A program made the position numbers and the translations under genes. The notes beneath the pieces were generated by a model. That model was not told where the DNA came from. It made no database searches and worked only from the letters and a program-made list of their open reading frames with translations. 64,000 nucleotides of DNA from Cribrihabitans marinus (GTDB lineage Bacteria; Pseudomonadota; Alphaproteobacteria; Rhodobacterales; Rhodobacteraceae), in NCBI RefSeq assembly GCF_900109035.1, contig NZ_FNYD01000001.1:186001-250000 (forward strand), read 5' to 3'. Position 1 is the stretch's first letter, and each line of letters opens with the position of its first letter. Shown one piece after another: positions 25,171 to 34,651 of the stretch.

Positions 25171-27588
25171 ATGAATACCACATGCCAGGTCGCGGTGATC
25201 GGCGGCGGAGTCGTCGGCTGTTCGGTGCTGTATCATCTGACCAAGCTGGGCTGGTCCGACGTGATGCTGCTGGAACGCTCGGAGCTGACTTCGGGCTCCA
25301 CCTGGCACGCCGCGGGCGGGTTTCACACGCTTAACGGCGACACCAACATGGCCGCGCTTCAGGGCTACACCATCCGGCTCTACAAGGAGTTGGAGGAGAT
25401 CACCGGCCTGTCCTGCGGGCTGCACCATGTGGGCGGCGTGACGCTGGCCGACAATCGCGACCGATTCGACATGCTGCTGGCCGAACGCGCCAAGCACCGC
25501 TTCATGGGGCTGGAGACCGAGATCGTCGGGCCCGAGGAGATCCGCAGGATCGCGCCCGTCACCAACACAGACGGCATCATCGGCGCGCTCTTCGATCCGC
25601 TGGACGGGCATCTGGACCCGTCCGGTACGACCCATGCCTATGCCAAGGCGGCGCGCATGGGCGGTGCGACGATCCGCACGCACTGCATGGTGCGCGAGAC
25701 CAACCAGCGCGCCGATGGCAGCTGGGATGTGGTCACCGACCAGGGCACCATCCATGCCGAACACCTGGTCAATGCCGGCGGCCTCTGGGCGCGCGAGGTG
25801 GCGGCGATGGCGGGCATCTACCTGCCGCTGCACCCGATGGAGCACCAGTATCTCGTCACCGAGGAGGTGCCCGAGATCGCTGCGATCATCGATGCCGGCG
25901 GCGAGCATCCGCACGTGATGGATCCCGCCGGCGAAAGCTATCTGCGGCAAGAGGGGCGCGGGCTGTGCATCGGCTTCTACGAACAGCCCTGCCGCCCCTG
26001 GGCGGTGGACGGAACGCCCTGGAATTTCGGGCACGAGCTGCTGCCCGACGATTTCGACAAGATCGAGCAGAGCATCGAATTCGCCTATCGCCGTTTTCCC
26101 GCTCTGGAGCGCGCGGGCGTTAAATCGGTGATCCACGGCCCCTTCACCTTTGCGCCCGATGGCAACCCGCTGGTCGGCCCGGTGCCGGGCCTGCGCAACT
26201 ACTGGTCGGCCTGCGGGGTGATGGCGGGGTTCAGCCAGGGCGGCGGCGTCGGTCTCACGCTGGCGCAATGGATGATCGAGGGCGAACCCGACCGTGACGT
26301 CTTTGCGATGGACGTGGCCCGGTTCGGCGACTGGATCAGCCCCGGCTATACAAGGCCCAAGGTGATCGAGAATTACCAGAAGCGTTTCTCGGTCTCCTAC
26401 CCCAACGAGGAACTGCCCGCCGCCCGCCCCAACCGCACCACGCCGATGTATGACATCTTCAGCGATCTGGGCGCGGTCTGGGGCCAGCAATACGGGCTGG
26501 AGGTGGCCAATTACTTCGCGCAGGACGGCGAACCCGATTACGAGACGCCGTCCTTTCGCCGGTCGGACGCCTTTGACGCCACCGCGCGCGAGGTGCGCGG
26601 CGTGCGGCAGGCTGTCGGCATCAACGAGGTCCACAATTTCGGAAAATACCGCGTCACGGGCGCCGGAGCGCGGGACTGGCTCGACCGGATCATGGCCGGG
26701 CGGATCCCCGCGCCGGGCCGCCTGTCGCTGACGCCGATGCTCTCGCCCAGCGGCCGGCTGATCGGGGATTTCACCGTCTCCTGCCTGGCCGAGGACGAGT
26801 TCCGGCTGACCGCTTCCTATGGTGCCCAGGCCTTCCACATGCGCTGGTTCGACCGGAACGCGGCCGAGGGCGTGCGGGTCGAGAATATCTCCGACCGGCT
26901 CGACGGGTTCCAGATCGCCGGACCCAGGGCCCGCGACGTGCTGGCATCCTGCACCCGCGCCGACATCTCTGACATGCGTTTCATGGATGTACGGCGGCTG
27001 GTCGTGGGCATGACCGACTGTATCGTCCAGCGCGTCAGCTATACCGGCGACCTCGGCTTCGAGATCTTCTGCGACCCGATGGCCCAGCGGCAATTGTGGT
27101 GGGTGCTGTGGCAGGCCGGTCAGCCGCACGGGATGGTGCCCTTCGGGATGCGCGCGATGATGTCGCTCAGGCTGGACAGGTTCTTCGGCTCGTGGCTGGC
27201 GGAGTATTCACCCGATTACACCGCCGCCGAAACCGGGCTGGACCGCTTCATCTCCTTCCGCAAGAACGTTGAATTCATTGGCCGTTCCGCTGCCGAGGCC
27301 GAGCGTGATGCCGGCCCGGCCCGGCGGCTCTGCGCCTTTGCGGTCGAGGCCGAGGACGCCGACGTGCACGCCTATGAGCCGATCTGGCTGGACGGCGCGG
27401 TGGCGGGGTTCTGCACCTCGGGCGGGTATTCCCATCACGCCGGGACATCGGTGGCGCTGGGTTTCCTGCCCACAGCGCGCATCAAGGACGGGTTGGAGGT
27501 CGAGATCGAGATCCTGGGCCAGATGTGCAGGGCGCACGTGATCTCCACCCCGCTTTTCGATCCCGAAGGGACCCGGATGCGGGGATAG
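25171..27588 (+). CDS. FAD-dependent oxidoreductase with GcvT domain (dimethylglycine/sarcosine dehydrogenase type)
   Basis: This 805-residue protein starts with an FAD fold: VAVIGGGVVGCSVLYHL, then ERSELTSGSTWHAAG, the latter typical of sarcosine- and dimethylglycine-type oxidases. The first 380 residues form the DAO domain. From about residue 430 to the end there is an FAO_M/GcvT-type folate-binding region with GFQIAGPRARDVLAS and YTGDLGFEIFCD. It likely demethylates an N-methyl amino acid and passes the one-carbon unit to tetrahydrofolate. GGAG lies 6 bases before the ATG. The exact substrate is not certain. Confidence 0.9.
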   Translation: MNTTCQVAVIGGGVVGCSVLYHLTKLGWSDVMLLERSELTSGSTWHAAGGFHTLNGDTNMAALQGYTIRLYKELEEITGLSCGLHHVGGVTLADNRDRFDMLLAERAKHRFMGLETEIVGPEEIRRIAPVTNTDGIIGALFDPLDGHLDPSGTTHAYAKAARMGGATIRTHCMVRETNQRADGSWDVVTDQGTIHAEHLVNAGGLWAREVAAMAGIYLPLHPMEHQYLVTEEVPEIAAIIDAGGEHPHVMDPAGESYLRQEGRGLCIGFYEQPCRPWAVDGTPWNFGHELLPDDFDKIEQSIEFAYRRFPALERAGVKSVIHGPFTFAPDGNPLVGPVPGLRNYWSACGVMAGFSQGGGVGLTLAQWMIEGEPDRDVFAMDVARFGDWISPGYTRPKVIENYQKRFSVSYPNEELPAARPNRTTPMYDIFSDLGAVWGQQYGLEVANYFAQDGEPDYETPSFRRSDAFDATAREVRGVRQAVGINEVHNFGKYRVTGAGARDWLDRIMAGRIPAPGRLSLTPMLSPSGRLIGDFTVSCLAEDEFRLTASYGAQAFHMRWFDRNAAEGVRVENISDRLDGFQIAGPRARDVLASCTRADISDMRFMDVRRLVVGMTDCIVQRVSYTGDLGFEIFCDPMAQRQLWWVLWQAGQPHGMVPFGMRAMMSLRLDRFFGSWLAEYSPDYTAAETGLDRFISFRKNVEFIGRSAAEAERDAGPARRLCAFAVEAEDADVHAYEPIWLDGAVAGFCTSGGYSHHAGTSVALGFLPTARIKDGLEVEIEILGQMCRAHVISTPLFDPEGTRMRG

Positions 27589-27620
27589 CGCCGGGCGGCG
27601 CGTCCTGTCATCCTGCGCGC

Positions 27621-28232
27621 ATGGAGATCCCGATCATCATCCTCGCCGCCGGGCAGTCGCGGCGCATGCAGGGGCGCGACAAGCTGCTGGAGGTGGTCGA
27701 CGGCAAGCCGCTCGTTCGGCGGCAGGCGCAGATGGCCCGCCGGGTGACGACGGCGCCGGTGATCGTGGCCTTGCCGCCGGAACCGCATCGCCGCCATGAC
27801 GTGCTGGCGGATCTGGAAGTGCAGCGGCTGAGCGTGCCGGACGCCGACGAAGGCATGAACGCCTCGCTGCGCCGCGCCTTCGCGGCGCTGCCCGATGATG
27901 CCCGGGCCGCCATGCTGGTGCTGGCGGATTTGCCCGACCTGACCGGTGATGACTTGAGAACTGTTCTGCAAGTTATTGATCTGGATGGAGATACGCTGAT
28001 CTGGCGCGGGACGACTGTAGACGGAGAACCGGGCCATCCCATCGTCTTCCGCGCCGATCTGTTCGATGCGATGTCGCGGCTGCGCGGCGATGGCGGCGCG
28101 CGGAGCATCGTGGCGGCGGCCGGCCCCCGCGTGGCCCATGTTCCGCTGCCGGGGCGGCGCGCGCGCAACGATCTGGACACGCCCGAGGCCTGGGCGGCCT
28201 GGCGCCGGGCCAACCCCGGCCGCGCTGGATAA
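27621..28232 (+). CDS. MobA-like NTP transferase (molybdenum cofactor cytidylyltransferase type)
   Basis: This 203-residue protein has the nucleotide-binding motif IIILAAGQSRRMQGRDKLL at the N terminus and LADLPDLT in the middle, the pattern of MocA/MobA-like enzymes. The C-terminal region GHPIVFRADLFD and LDTPEAW also fit. It may cytidylate molybdopterin for a hydroxylase. It follows the dehydrogenase by 32 bp. No clear ribosome binding site is seen. No xanthine-dehydrogenase-type enzyme is in the window, so the assignment is generic. Confidence 0.82.
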   Translation: MEIPIIILAAGQSRRMQGRDKLLEVVDGKPLVRRQAQMARRVTTAPVIVALPPEPHRRHDVLADLEVQRLSVPDADEGMNASLRRAFAALPDDARAAMLVLADLPDLTGDDLRTVLQVIDLDGDTLIWRGTTVDGEPGHPIVFRADLFDAMSRLRGDGGARSIVAAAGPRVAHVPLPGRRARNDLDTPEAWAAWRRANPGRAG

Positions 28233-28337
28233 CCCGTCGAGGGCATGTGCCGAAACGAAAGAAGCGGGCCGGCAACCCGACCCGCTCTTCCGGCCACGCA
28301 CAGGATGCGCGTGACGTGCTGCAAACTCTTGTCGGTG

Positions 28338-29480
28338 TCAGTTCATCAACAGCCGCGCCTCGCGCTTGGTCAGGGACCGCCGGGCCGGGGCAAAGGCCGC
28401 CTGGCCATGGGCCGACCGAAGCTCGGGAAACAGCTCGAAGATCTCGGTGCGCTGGGCGTTGCCCAGACCGGCCAGAGCCTGGATCTCGGGCTGGAAGCTT
28501 TCGGACCAGGCGCCGTTGGACAAAACGACCTCGTGCCGGTCGAACATGAAGTGGATATAGGTGACGTCGAACAGGTCCACCGCCTCGACACCCTCCAGCC
28601 CGACCAGGTGCTTGGCCGCGACCAGCACCTCGCGGTCCTCGAAATAGAGCGCGGTCTTGTCGTTCGATACCAGAATGCGGTGGTTCGGGCTGACCGTCAT
28701 GTCGCGTTCCGGCAAGCCGCCGCCCAAGGCTCCCGCGCGGATACGGATCGGCCTGAGATGCTCGGCCCGGATCAGGTCGGCGCGCCCCAGGCGGATCTCG
28801 TCATACCAGCGGATCGGCTGCAATCCGTTGTCGCGGGTGACGACCCGGTCACCTGCGCGCAACTCCTCGACCGGCTTTTCGCCCCGCGGCGTCGCGATCA
28901 GGATGCCGGGCGTGAAGCAGGGCACCAGACCCGCGGCCGGCCCTCCGCGCGCGGAGATGGTGGCCGGCCCCACGGCATCATGTGCCAGGAACACGGTCTC
29001 GTCGCGCCGGTTCGATCCGTTCTCGGCCTTCACGGCGACGCCCTGCGCCGCCGACCAGCCGATCCGGACCGTCACCGCATCGCCGGCCAGCGCGAAGCCG
29101 GCCGAAGTGGTCAGCACCGCCACGTTTTCCCCATCGCGATGTTCCACCTCGACCGCTCCATCCGGGCGAACCCGGATCCTGTTGGTCGCTGCACCTGCGC
29201 CATGCCCGTCGCCCTGGACCAGCGGCAAGCCCTTGTCATCGTCCTTTACGCGGAAAGCGGCGACGACCGTCCCCCGGCCCGGGTTGTCCGGATCGCCACC
29301 GCCTTCATCGACGTCAGGATGCAGGAGCTGCACCCCGTCGACCGCAACATCCACGTCCCCCACAACGCCAGGATGCTGCGCCGCAACCTCGTCCGACAGG
29401 GCCCCCGCCCCATCGGACACCGGCCCTGTCACCAGAACATCAACCACCCAGGCCGGTATTGGGTTGTCGCAACTCGTCAC
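28338..29480 (-). CDS. Hint-domain protein
   Basis: The 380-residue product carries a C-terminal Hint fold: the likely nucleophile Cys188 in LVPCFTPGILIATPRG, then VEELRAGDRVVTRDNG and DMTVSPNHRILV. The first 187 residues form an acidic, Gly/Asp-rich region. I chose the GTG at 29480, which has GGAG about eight bases upstream; longer frames lack a site. Hint folds self-cleave in inteins and hedgehog proteins. In Roseobacters such proteins often follow a secreted repeat region, but function is unproven. The C terminus RRSLTKREARLLMN is basic. Confidence 0.85.
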   Translation of the reverse strand: MTSCDNPIPAWVVDVLVTGPVSDGAGALSDEVAAQHPGVVGDVDVAVDGVQLLHPDVDEGGGDPDNPGRGTVVAAFRVKDDDKGLPLVQGDGHGAGAATNRIRVRPDGAVEVEHRDGENVAVLTTSAGFALAGDAVTVRIGWSAAQGVAVKAENGSNRRDETVFLAHDAVGPATISARGGPAAGLVPCFTPGILIATPRGEKPVEELRAGDRVVTRDNGLQPIRWYDEIRLGRADLIRAEHLRPIRIRAGALGGGLPERDMTVSPNHRILVSNDKTALYFEDREVLVAAKHLVGLEGVEAVDLFDVTYIHFMFDRHEVVLSNGAWSESFQPEIQALAGLGNAQRTEIFELFPELRSAHGQAAFAPARRSLTKREARLLMN

Positions 29481-29979
29481 CTTACCTACTCCGTCTTCAG
29501 GCGCTTTCGCGCCGGGCCGCTCGCACGGCTTCCCCCATTGACCCCGAAGGGCCGCAAATCCTCGATCCCTCGGGACCGAATGAGGACGCGCCCCAGGCAC
29601 ACGCCCTCCGATCACCGGCCCGGGGTTGTCCGTGCCGGTGGATGTCGCCTCGCATTCGCTGCTGCACCGCGGCTGCGACCTGTCGTTCCCCCTTGCATCC
29701 CCCAATGCAGGTCAGGTGGCCGCCCCCGCGGCCATCGCCCTTCGATCGAAGGACAGGAACATTTTTACCCAAGTCCCGCCATCCGGGAAACCAAAAGCGC
29801 CGCTCCGCCGCGCCACTGGCCCTCCCGGCCTTGACCAGACCGCGATGCGGCCTGCGGCGAGTGGCAATCCCAAGTTGCTCACTGTTTCCAATCGAGAACT
29901 TGCTCGAGCCGAGATGATCTCCGACGGAGGCTTGTTTGCCCTTTTAGGTATGACGGATCAGGCAAGCCGCCTCAGAGTC

Positions 29980-29996
29980 TCGGTTTCGCAAACCGA
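29980..29996. repeat. Palindrome TCGGTTT-CGC-AAACCGA
   Basis: Perfect 7-bp arms with a 3-bp centre in the gene-free stretch, 306 bp before the degP-like gene. Possible operator or stem of a small RNA; no function shown. Confidence 0.5.
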
Positions 29997-30191
29997 AACA
30001 GTCCTCAACGGCACTCTACTTATCCTTGCGCGCCACATTCTTGCCCCAAACCCCGGAAAAAGTGGAACCAATCAGGTTGAGGCACTGCATATTTCGGCCA
30101 CCGACGCAACAATCCGCCATCTTCTCGCTCGAATCAAAGTCAAATTCGACCGGATTCGCAGGTCACGTCCCGTCGTCCCGACCGCACCCGC

Positions 30192-30207
30192 ATTAAGACA
30201 TCTTAAT
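30192..30207. promoter_or_regulatory. Palindrome ATTAAGACATCTTAAT upstream of degP-like gene
   Basis: Perfect 7-bp inverted arms separated by CA form an AT-rich, operator-like site 95 bp before the degP-like start. A two-component regulator lies just downstream of degP, so autoregulation through this site is an attractive inference without proof. Confidence 0.5.
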
Positions 30208-30302
30208 CCAACCGACAGGCGCGGCTAACGCCGGCGGCTTATTCCTCTGTCAGACGCCGGGTCCCGCCCGGCAACTTGCCACGAAGATGACAGGAGCTTT
30301 CG

Positions 30303-31727
30303 ATGGACATTCGCACGGCTGAAACACGCCATTCCCTGCCCGGCAAGGCCGGCGCCGCGGCGCTCGGTGCCTTGCTGCTGGCGGCAACCTCCCTGCCCGC
30401 CCATGCCGACGAGGCGCTGGCCGACCTGGTCGAGGAGGTCTCGCCCTCGGTCGTCACCGTGATTTCCCAGCAAAGCGCAAAGGCGATGCCGGCCCAGGCC
30501 GCGCCCTTCGACTTCGAGGGCCATCCCTTCGGCGAATTTTTCCGCCGGTTCGGCGTGCCCGAGGGCCGGCAGATGCCGCGCCCCGGTCCCAGCCAGGGCC
30601 TGGGCTCGGGCTTCGTGATCGATTCCGACGGGCTGGTGGTGACCAACCACCATGTTATCGACGGCGCCGAAAAGGTGACGATCCGCCTGAGCGACAAGCG
30701 CGAATTCACCGCCGAGGTCGTGGGGTCCGACCCGCTGACCGATCTGGCGCTGCTGAAGATCACCACCGATGCCGAGCTTCCGGCCGTTGTGCTGGGCGAC
30801 AGCGACGCCATCCGCGTGGGCGAGGACGTGGTGGCCATCGGCAACCCGTTCGGCCTGAGCTCGACCGTGACCACGGGCATCGTGTCGGCCAAGGGGCGCA
30901 ACATCTCGGACGGCCCCTATGCCGAGTTCCTGCAGACCGATGCCGCCATCAATAGGGGCAATTCCGGCGGTCCGCTCTTCGACATGGATGGCGAGGTCGT
31001 GGGCGTGAACTCGGCGATCTACTCGCCCTCCGGAGGCTCGGTTGGCCTTGGTTTCGCGGTTACGTCGAACATCGTGCAGGAGGTCGTGGCCGACCTGCGC
31101 GACGACGGAAAGGTCGATCGCGGCTGGCTGGGCGTCTCGATCCAGAGCGTGACCCCCGACATCGCCGGCGCGATGGGGCTTGACGCGTCGCAGGGCGCGC
31201 TGGTCGCCGACGTGGTTCCGGACAGCCCGGCCGACGGTGTGCTGCAGCCGGGCGACGTGATCGTGGGCTTCGGCGGCGCTGAGGTCGCCGACAGCGCGGA
31301 CCTGCCCCGCCTGGTCGGTGCGACCGGTGCCGGCGAGGACAGCACCGTGACCGTCTTGCGCGACGGCGAGCGGGTCACGCTGGACCTGACGGTGGGCGAA
31401 TACAAAGGCCCCACTGCGTCCGCCCCTGAGCAGGATGCCTCGAACATGGCGCTGGGTGTCACCGTCGCGCCGCTGACCGAGACCGCGCGCAACGAGCTTG
31501 GTCTGGGGTCCACCGTCACCGGCGTTCTTGTGATGGAGGTCGCCCCCGACAGCCCCGCCGCGCAGGCCGGGTTGCGGCGCGGCGACGTGATCATGAAGCT
31601 GGACGGCCAGGAGACAGACACGCCGCAGGCCCTGCAATCGGCGCTGAAGAACCAGGGGGAAGACCCCGCACTGATGCTGATCAACCGGCGCGGCGCACCG
31701 CTGTTCATCGCGGTCGACATCGCCTGA
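30303..31727 (+). CDS. Do/DegP-type periplasmic serine protease
   Basis: The 474-residue protein has a signal peptide (LGALLLAATSLPAHADE), a trypsin-like domain and two PDZ domains. The catalytic triad is His117 (VTNHHVID), Asp147 (PLTDLALLKI) and Ser221 (NRGNSGGPL). PDZ1 spans about 280-370 and PDZ2 about 390-470. It degrades or refolds misfolded periplasmic proteins. AGGAGC lies upstream of the ATG. It is followed by a hairpin and a two-component pair, an arrangement consistent with an envelope stress circuit. Confidence 0.93.
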   Translation: MDIRTAETRHSLPGKAGAAALGALLLAATSLPAHADEALADLVEEVSPSVVTVISQQSAKAMPAQAAPFDFEGHPFGEFFRRFGVPEGRQMPRPGPSQGLGSGFVIDSDGLVVTNHHVIDGAEKVTIRLSDKREFTAEVVGSDPLTDLALLKITTDAELPAVVLGDSDAIRVGEDVVAIGNPFGLSSTVTTGIVSAKGRNISDGPYAEFLQTDAAINRGNSGGPLFDMDGEVVGVNSAIYSPSGGSVGLGFAVTSNIVQEVVADLRDDGKVDRGWLGVSIQSVTPDIAGAMGLDASQGALVADVVPDSPADGVLQPGDVIVGFGGAEVADSADLPRLVGATGAGEDSTVTVLRDGERVTLDLTVGEYKGPTASAPEQDASNMALGVTVAPLTETARNELGLGSTVTGVLVMEVAPDSPAAQAGLRRGDVIMKLDGQETDTPQALQSALKNQGEDPALMLINRRGAPLFIAVDIA

Positions 31728-31761
31728 CGCGACAACCGTGACGGACAGGAGACAAGGCGAC

Positions 31762-31791
31762 GGGCCGGACACAAACCACCGTGTCCGGCCC
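31762..31791 (+). terminator. Hairpin between degP-like gene and response regulator
   Basis: GGGCCGGACAC (31762-31772) and GTGTCCGGCCC (31781-31791) form a perfect 11-bp stem with an 8-nt loop. Only CGTGCATTT follows, so termination may be partial. A TATATA at about 31817 downstream could serve as a -10 for a separate promoter of the regulator. Confidence 0.6.
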
Positions 31792-31845
31792 CGTGCATTT
31801 CCGACACAGGCGGCCTATATACGCGGCGAGAAAGGACACCCGCCC

Positions 31846-32529
31846 ATGAGCCGCCGCCTGTTGATCGTCGAGGACGACCCGGAAACCCGGGCCTTTATCG
31901 TCAAGGGGTTCAGCGAGGCGGGTTTTGCCGTGGAAACCGCCGAGAACGGGCGTGACGGGCTGTATCTGATGACCGATGGCGGGTTCGACGCGGTGATCCT
32001 CGACCGGATGCTGCCCGGGCTCGACGGGCTCAAGCTGGTGCGCTCAATCCGGGCGGCGGGGCTCAGTACGCCGGTGCTGATGCTGACCGCGATGAGCGCG
32101 GTGGACGAACGGGTCAAGGGACTGCGCGCCGGGGCCGATGATTACCTGGTCAAGCCGTTCTCGTTCCAGGAATTGCAGGCCCGGATCGAGGCGCTGCTGC
32201 GCCGCCCGCAGGACGGCACCGAGGAAACCTCGACCCTGACCTGCCGCGACCTGGAAATGGACCTGCTGCGCCGGCGCGTCACCCGCGCCGGGCGCGAGAT
32301 CACCCTGACCCCGCGCGAGTTCCAGATCCTGGAGTTCTTCCTGCGCCGAAAGAACCGGGTGATCTCGCGCACCATGCTGCTCGAAGGCGTCTGGGACTAT
32401 CATTTCGACCCGAATACCAACATCGTCGACGTCCACATTTCCAAGCTGCGCCGCGCGATAGACGACGGCGGCGCGGATCCGCTGATCGAGACGGTGCGCG
32501 GGGCCGGCTACATGATGTCGGATGACTAG
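31846..32529 (+). CDS. OmpR/PhoB-type response regulator
   Basis: The 227-residue regulator has a receiver domain (about 1-115) with the acidic pocket EDD at residues 9-11, phosphoacceptor Asp53 (VILDRMLPG) and the conserved Lys in YLVKPFSF. The C-terminal winged helix contains LTPREFQILEFFL and TNIVDVHISKLRRAI. The ATG at 31846 is preceded by AAAGGA. Its stop overlaps the kinase start by 8 bp, so the two are translated together. Confidence 0.95.
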   Translation: MSRRLLIVEDDPETRAFIVKGFSEAGFAVETAENGRDGLYLMTDGGFDAVILDRMLPGLDGLKLVRSIRAAGLSTPVLMLTAMSAVDERVKGLRAGADDYLVKPFSFQELQARIEALLRRPQDGTEETSTLTCRDLEMDLLRRRVTRAGREITLTPREFQILEFFLRRKNRVISRTMLLEGVWDYHFDPNTNIVDVHISKLRRAIDDGGADPLIETVRGAGYMMSDD

Positions 32530-33886
32530 GGCGCGCGCGCCCCTGCGCAACGCGCGCACCCGGCTGGTGCTGGCCAGCGTGGTGCTGAGCACGGTGATGA
32601 CCGCGCTGGTCCTGGCCGTGGTCTATGTCACCGCCAACCGCACCATCGCCTCGGAAACCCGCAGCGTCGTGACCGCCGAACTGGCCGGGCTGGCCGACGA
32701 ATACGAGCGGCTGGGCACGCTGGGCCTGATGCGCGCGATCGAACGGCGCAGCCAGGACGCCGCCGAGCGCGATGCGCTCTACCTGCTCACCGACCCGGCG
32801 GGCCGGGTGCTGGCGGGCAACCTGTTGCGCTGGCCGCCGGATATCGAACCCGGCAGCGGCTGGGTGCGGCTGGAACTGATGCGGGCGGGTGGCGACACGG
32901 CCGTGCCGATCTCGGCCGCGTCGATCCGCCTGCGTGGCGGCGAGCGGCTGTTGGTCGGGCGCGACGCCTCGGCCCGGCAGCAGTTCGACCGGGCGCTGCT
33001 GCAATCGGCGGGCCTGGCGTTGCTGGCCACGCTGGCGCTGAGCCTGCTCACCGGCTGGCTGCTGACCCGACTGGTGTTCTCGCGCCTGTCCGAGATTGCG
33101 CGCACGGCGGGCGATATCGTCTCCGGCGACCTCTCGCGCCGGATCCCCCTGCGCGGCACCGGCGACGAGCTGGACCGGATGGCCGAGACGCTCAACGAGA
33201 TGCTGGAGCGGATCGAGGAACTGGTCGGCAACCTGCGCATGACCACGAACTCGCTCGCGCATGACCTGCGCTCGCCCCTGTCGCGCCTGCGCCAGCGGGT
33301 CGAGGCGCTGACCGCCACCGACCGCCCCGAAAGCGAGCGCGCCGCCGAGGCCGCACGGGCACAGGCCGAGATCGACCACCTGTTGCGCGTGTTCTCGCGG
33401 CTGACCGAGATCTCGCGCGCCGAGGCCGGGCTGGGCCGTGACCTGTTCGAGCCGGTCGAGCTGGAGCCGCTGGCCCGCGACGTGCTGGAATTCTACGAAC
33501 CGGTGGCGCAGGAACAAGGCGTGGCCCTGACGCTCTCGGGCGAGGATGCCCGGCTGCCCGGCAACAAGGCGCTGCTGGCCCAGGCCCTGTCGAACCTGCT
33601 GGAGAACGCCCTGCGCTATGCGCCGGACGGCAGCACGATCCGGGTGACGCTGGGACGTGCCGGCGACCGGGTCGCGCTGACCGTTTCCGACAGCGGCCCC
33701 GGCGTGCCGGAGGAGGCGCTGCCCAGGCTGTCACGCCCCTTCGTGACGCTCGACGACAGCCGGACCGAGCAGAATTCGGGCCTGGGACTGGCCCTGGTGG
33801 CGGCCATCGCGCGGATGCATGGCGGCAGCTTCACCGCGCGCAACCTCGATCCCGGCTTCGAGGCCCAAATGACCCTGGGCCGTTAA
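32522..33886 (+). CDS. HAMP sensor histidine kinase
   Basis: The 454-residue kinase has two membrane segments (about 15-40 and 163-183) around a periplasmic sensing part of about 120 residues. A HAMP domain, then HisKA with His247 (SLAHDLRSPLSRL) and a HATPase_c domain (NLLENALRYAPDG, DSGPGVPE, NSGLGLAL) follow. It phosphorylates the regulator encoded just upstream. The stimulus is unknown; its position after a periplasmic protease gene suggests envelope damage or metal stress. Confidence 0.94.
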   Translation: MTRARAPLRNARTRLVLASVVLSTVMTALVLAVVYVTANRTIASETRSVVTAELAGLADEYERLGTLGLMRAIERRSQDAAERDALYLLTDPAGRVLAGNLLRWPPDIEPGSGWVRLELMRAGGDTAVPISAASIRLRGGERLLVGRDASARQQFDRALLQSAGLALLATLALSLLTGWLLTRLVFSRLSEIARTAGDIVSGDLSRRIPLRGTGDELDRMAETLNEMLERIEELVGNLRMTTNSLAHDLRSPLSRLRQRVEALTATDRPESERAAEAARAQAEIDHLLRVFSRLTEISRAEAGLGRDLFEPVELEPLARDVLEFYEPVAQEQGVALTLSGEDARLPGNKALLAQALSNLLENALRYAPDGSTIRVTLGRAGDRVALTVSDSGPGVPEEALPRLSRPFVTLDDSRTEQNSGLGLALVAAIARMHGGSFTARNLDPGFEAQMTLGR

Positions 33887-33891
33887 CCGCG

Positions 33892-34626
33892 TCACGGCAC
33901 ACAGAAGTCCTGGAACCGCTCCGCGACGCCCCGCGCCGCCAATTCCAGAAGGCGCGCGCCGTCTTCCGGCCGGGCCAGCGCCGAATGCGATCCGACCCGG
34001 CCATCGGGAAAGGCCGCCCGGTGCGCGTCCGGCGGGCCGTGGCGGTCGCCCGCATGGGCAGCGAGATAGCCGGGCTCCAGCCGCGCGGGTGGCTCTGCCG
34101 CCTCGCCGGGCGGCAGCGCGCCCAGAAGCGCCTGGGTGATCGCCACTTCGGACGGCGTGGCGTGCATCCCCTCCCAATCGCCATAGAGCGCCTTGCGCAG
34201 CGCGTCGGCCTCGGGCGCCTGCCACCAGCTCATGATGGCAACGGCACCGGTGGGATGGTTCGCGGCAATCTCCTCGAGCGGCTCGATATTCGCACCGTGG
34301 CCGTTGACCACGAACACGCCGCGAAACCCCTGCGCCAGCAGGCCGGCGATCACCTCCTCCGCCAGCGCCGAGAAGACCGGGCGCGACAGCGACACCGTGC
34401 CGGGAAAGGCGGTGTTGAATGGCGCCGGCGTATAGGCCAGCGCGGGCGCCACAACCGCGCCGCACAGCTCGGCAGCACGCTGCGCCACCGCCTCGGCGCA
34501 GATCGTGTCGGTGCCGATCCGGCCCATCGGCCCGTGCTGTTCGGTGGACCCCGCAGGCAGCAGGATCGCGGCGCCCTGCGCCAGCCGCGCCTCGACCTCG
34601 CGCCAGGTCATGTGCGCCAGTTGCAT
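33892..34626 (-). CDS. Creatininase-family amidohydrolase
   Basis: This 244-residue protein has the family core LLPAGSTEQHGPMGRIGTDT and FVVNGHGANIEPL, holding the metal-ligand Glu, His and Asp residues, with PFNTAFPGTVSLSRPV in between. Family members hydrolyse creatinine or related cyclic amides, or act in cofactor maturation; the substrate here is unknown. It starts from the ATG at 34626. It is convergent with the histidine kinase gene and lies 69 bp downstream of the amino-acid binding-protein gene on the same strand. Confidence 0.87.
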   Translation of the reverse strand: MQLAHMTWREVEARLAQGAAILLPAGSTEQHGPMGRIGTDTICAEAVAQRAAELCGAVVAPALAYTPAPFNTAFPGTVSLSRPVFSALAEEVIAGLLAQGFRGVFVVNGHGANIEPLEEIAANHPTGAVAIMSWWQAPEADALRKALYGDWEGMHATPSEVAITQALLGALPPGEAAEPPARLEPGYLAAHAGDRHGPPDAHRAAFPDGRVGSHSALARPEDGARLLELAARGVAERFQDFCVP

Positions 34627-34651
34627 GCCATGTCCTTTCGCCCATGAAAGA

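Larger units (their letters stand above)
29481..30302. other. Gene-free stretch before the degP-like gene
   Basis: About 820 bp hold no gene I can support. The frame at 29626-30228 (200 codons, plus) crosses two palindromes, lacks a ribosome binding site and shows no recognisable domain, so I do not call it. The right half is less GC-rich than its neighbours. The stretch contains a small GAAA-loop hairpin (29500-29513), a palindrome at 29980-29996, another at 30192-30207 and a leader hairpin at 30256-30272. It could hold a promoter region or a small RNA, which I cannot decide. Confidence 0.5.

Noticed and set aside
29626-30228. A 200-codon plus-strand ORF before the degP-like gene
   Set aside because: No ribosome binding site, no domain, and it spans both palindromes. 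I could not support it as a gene.
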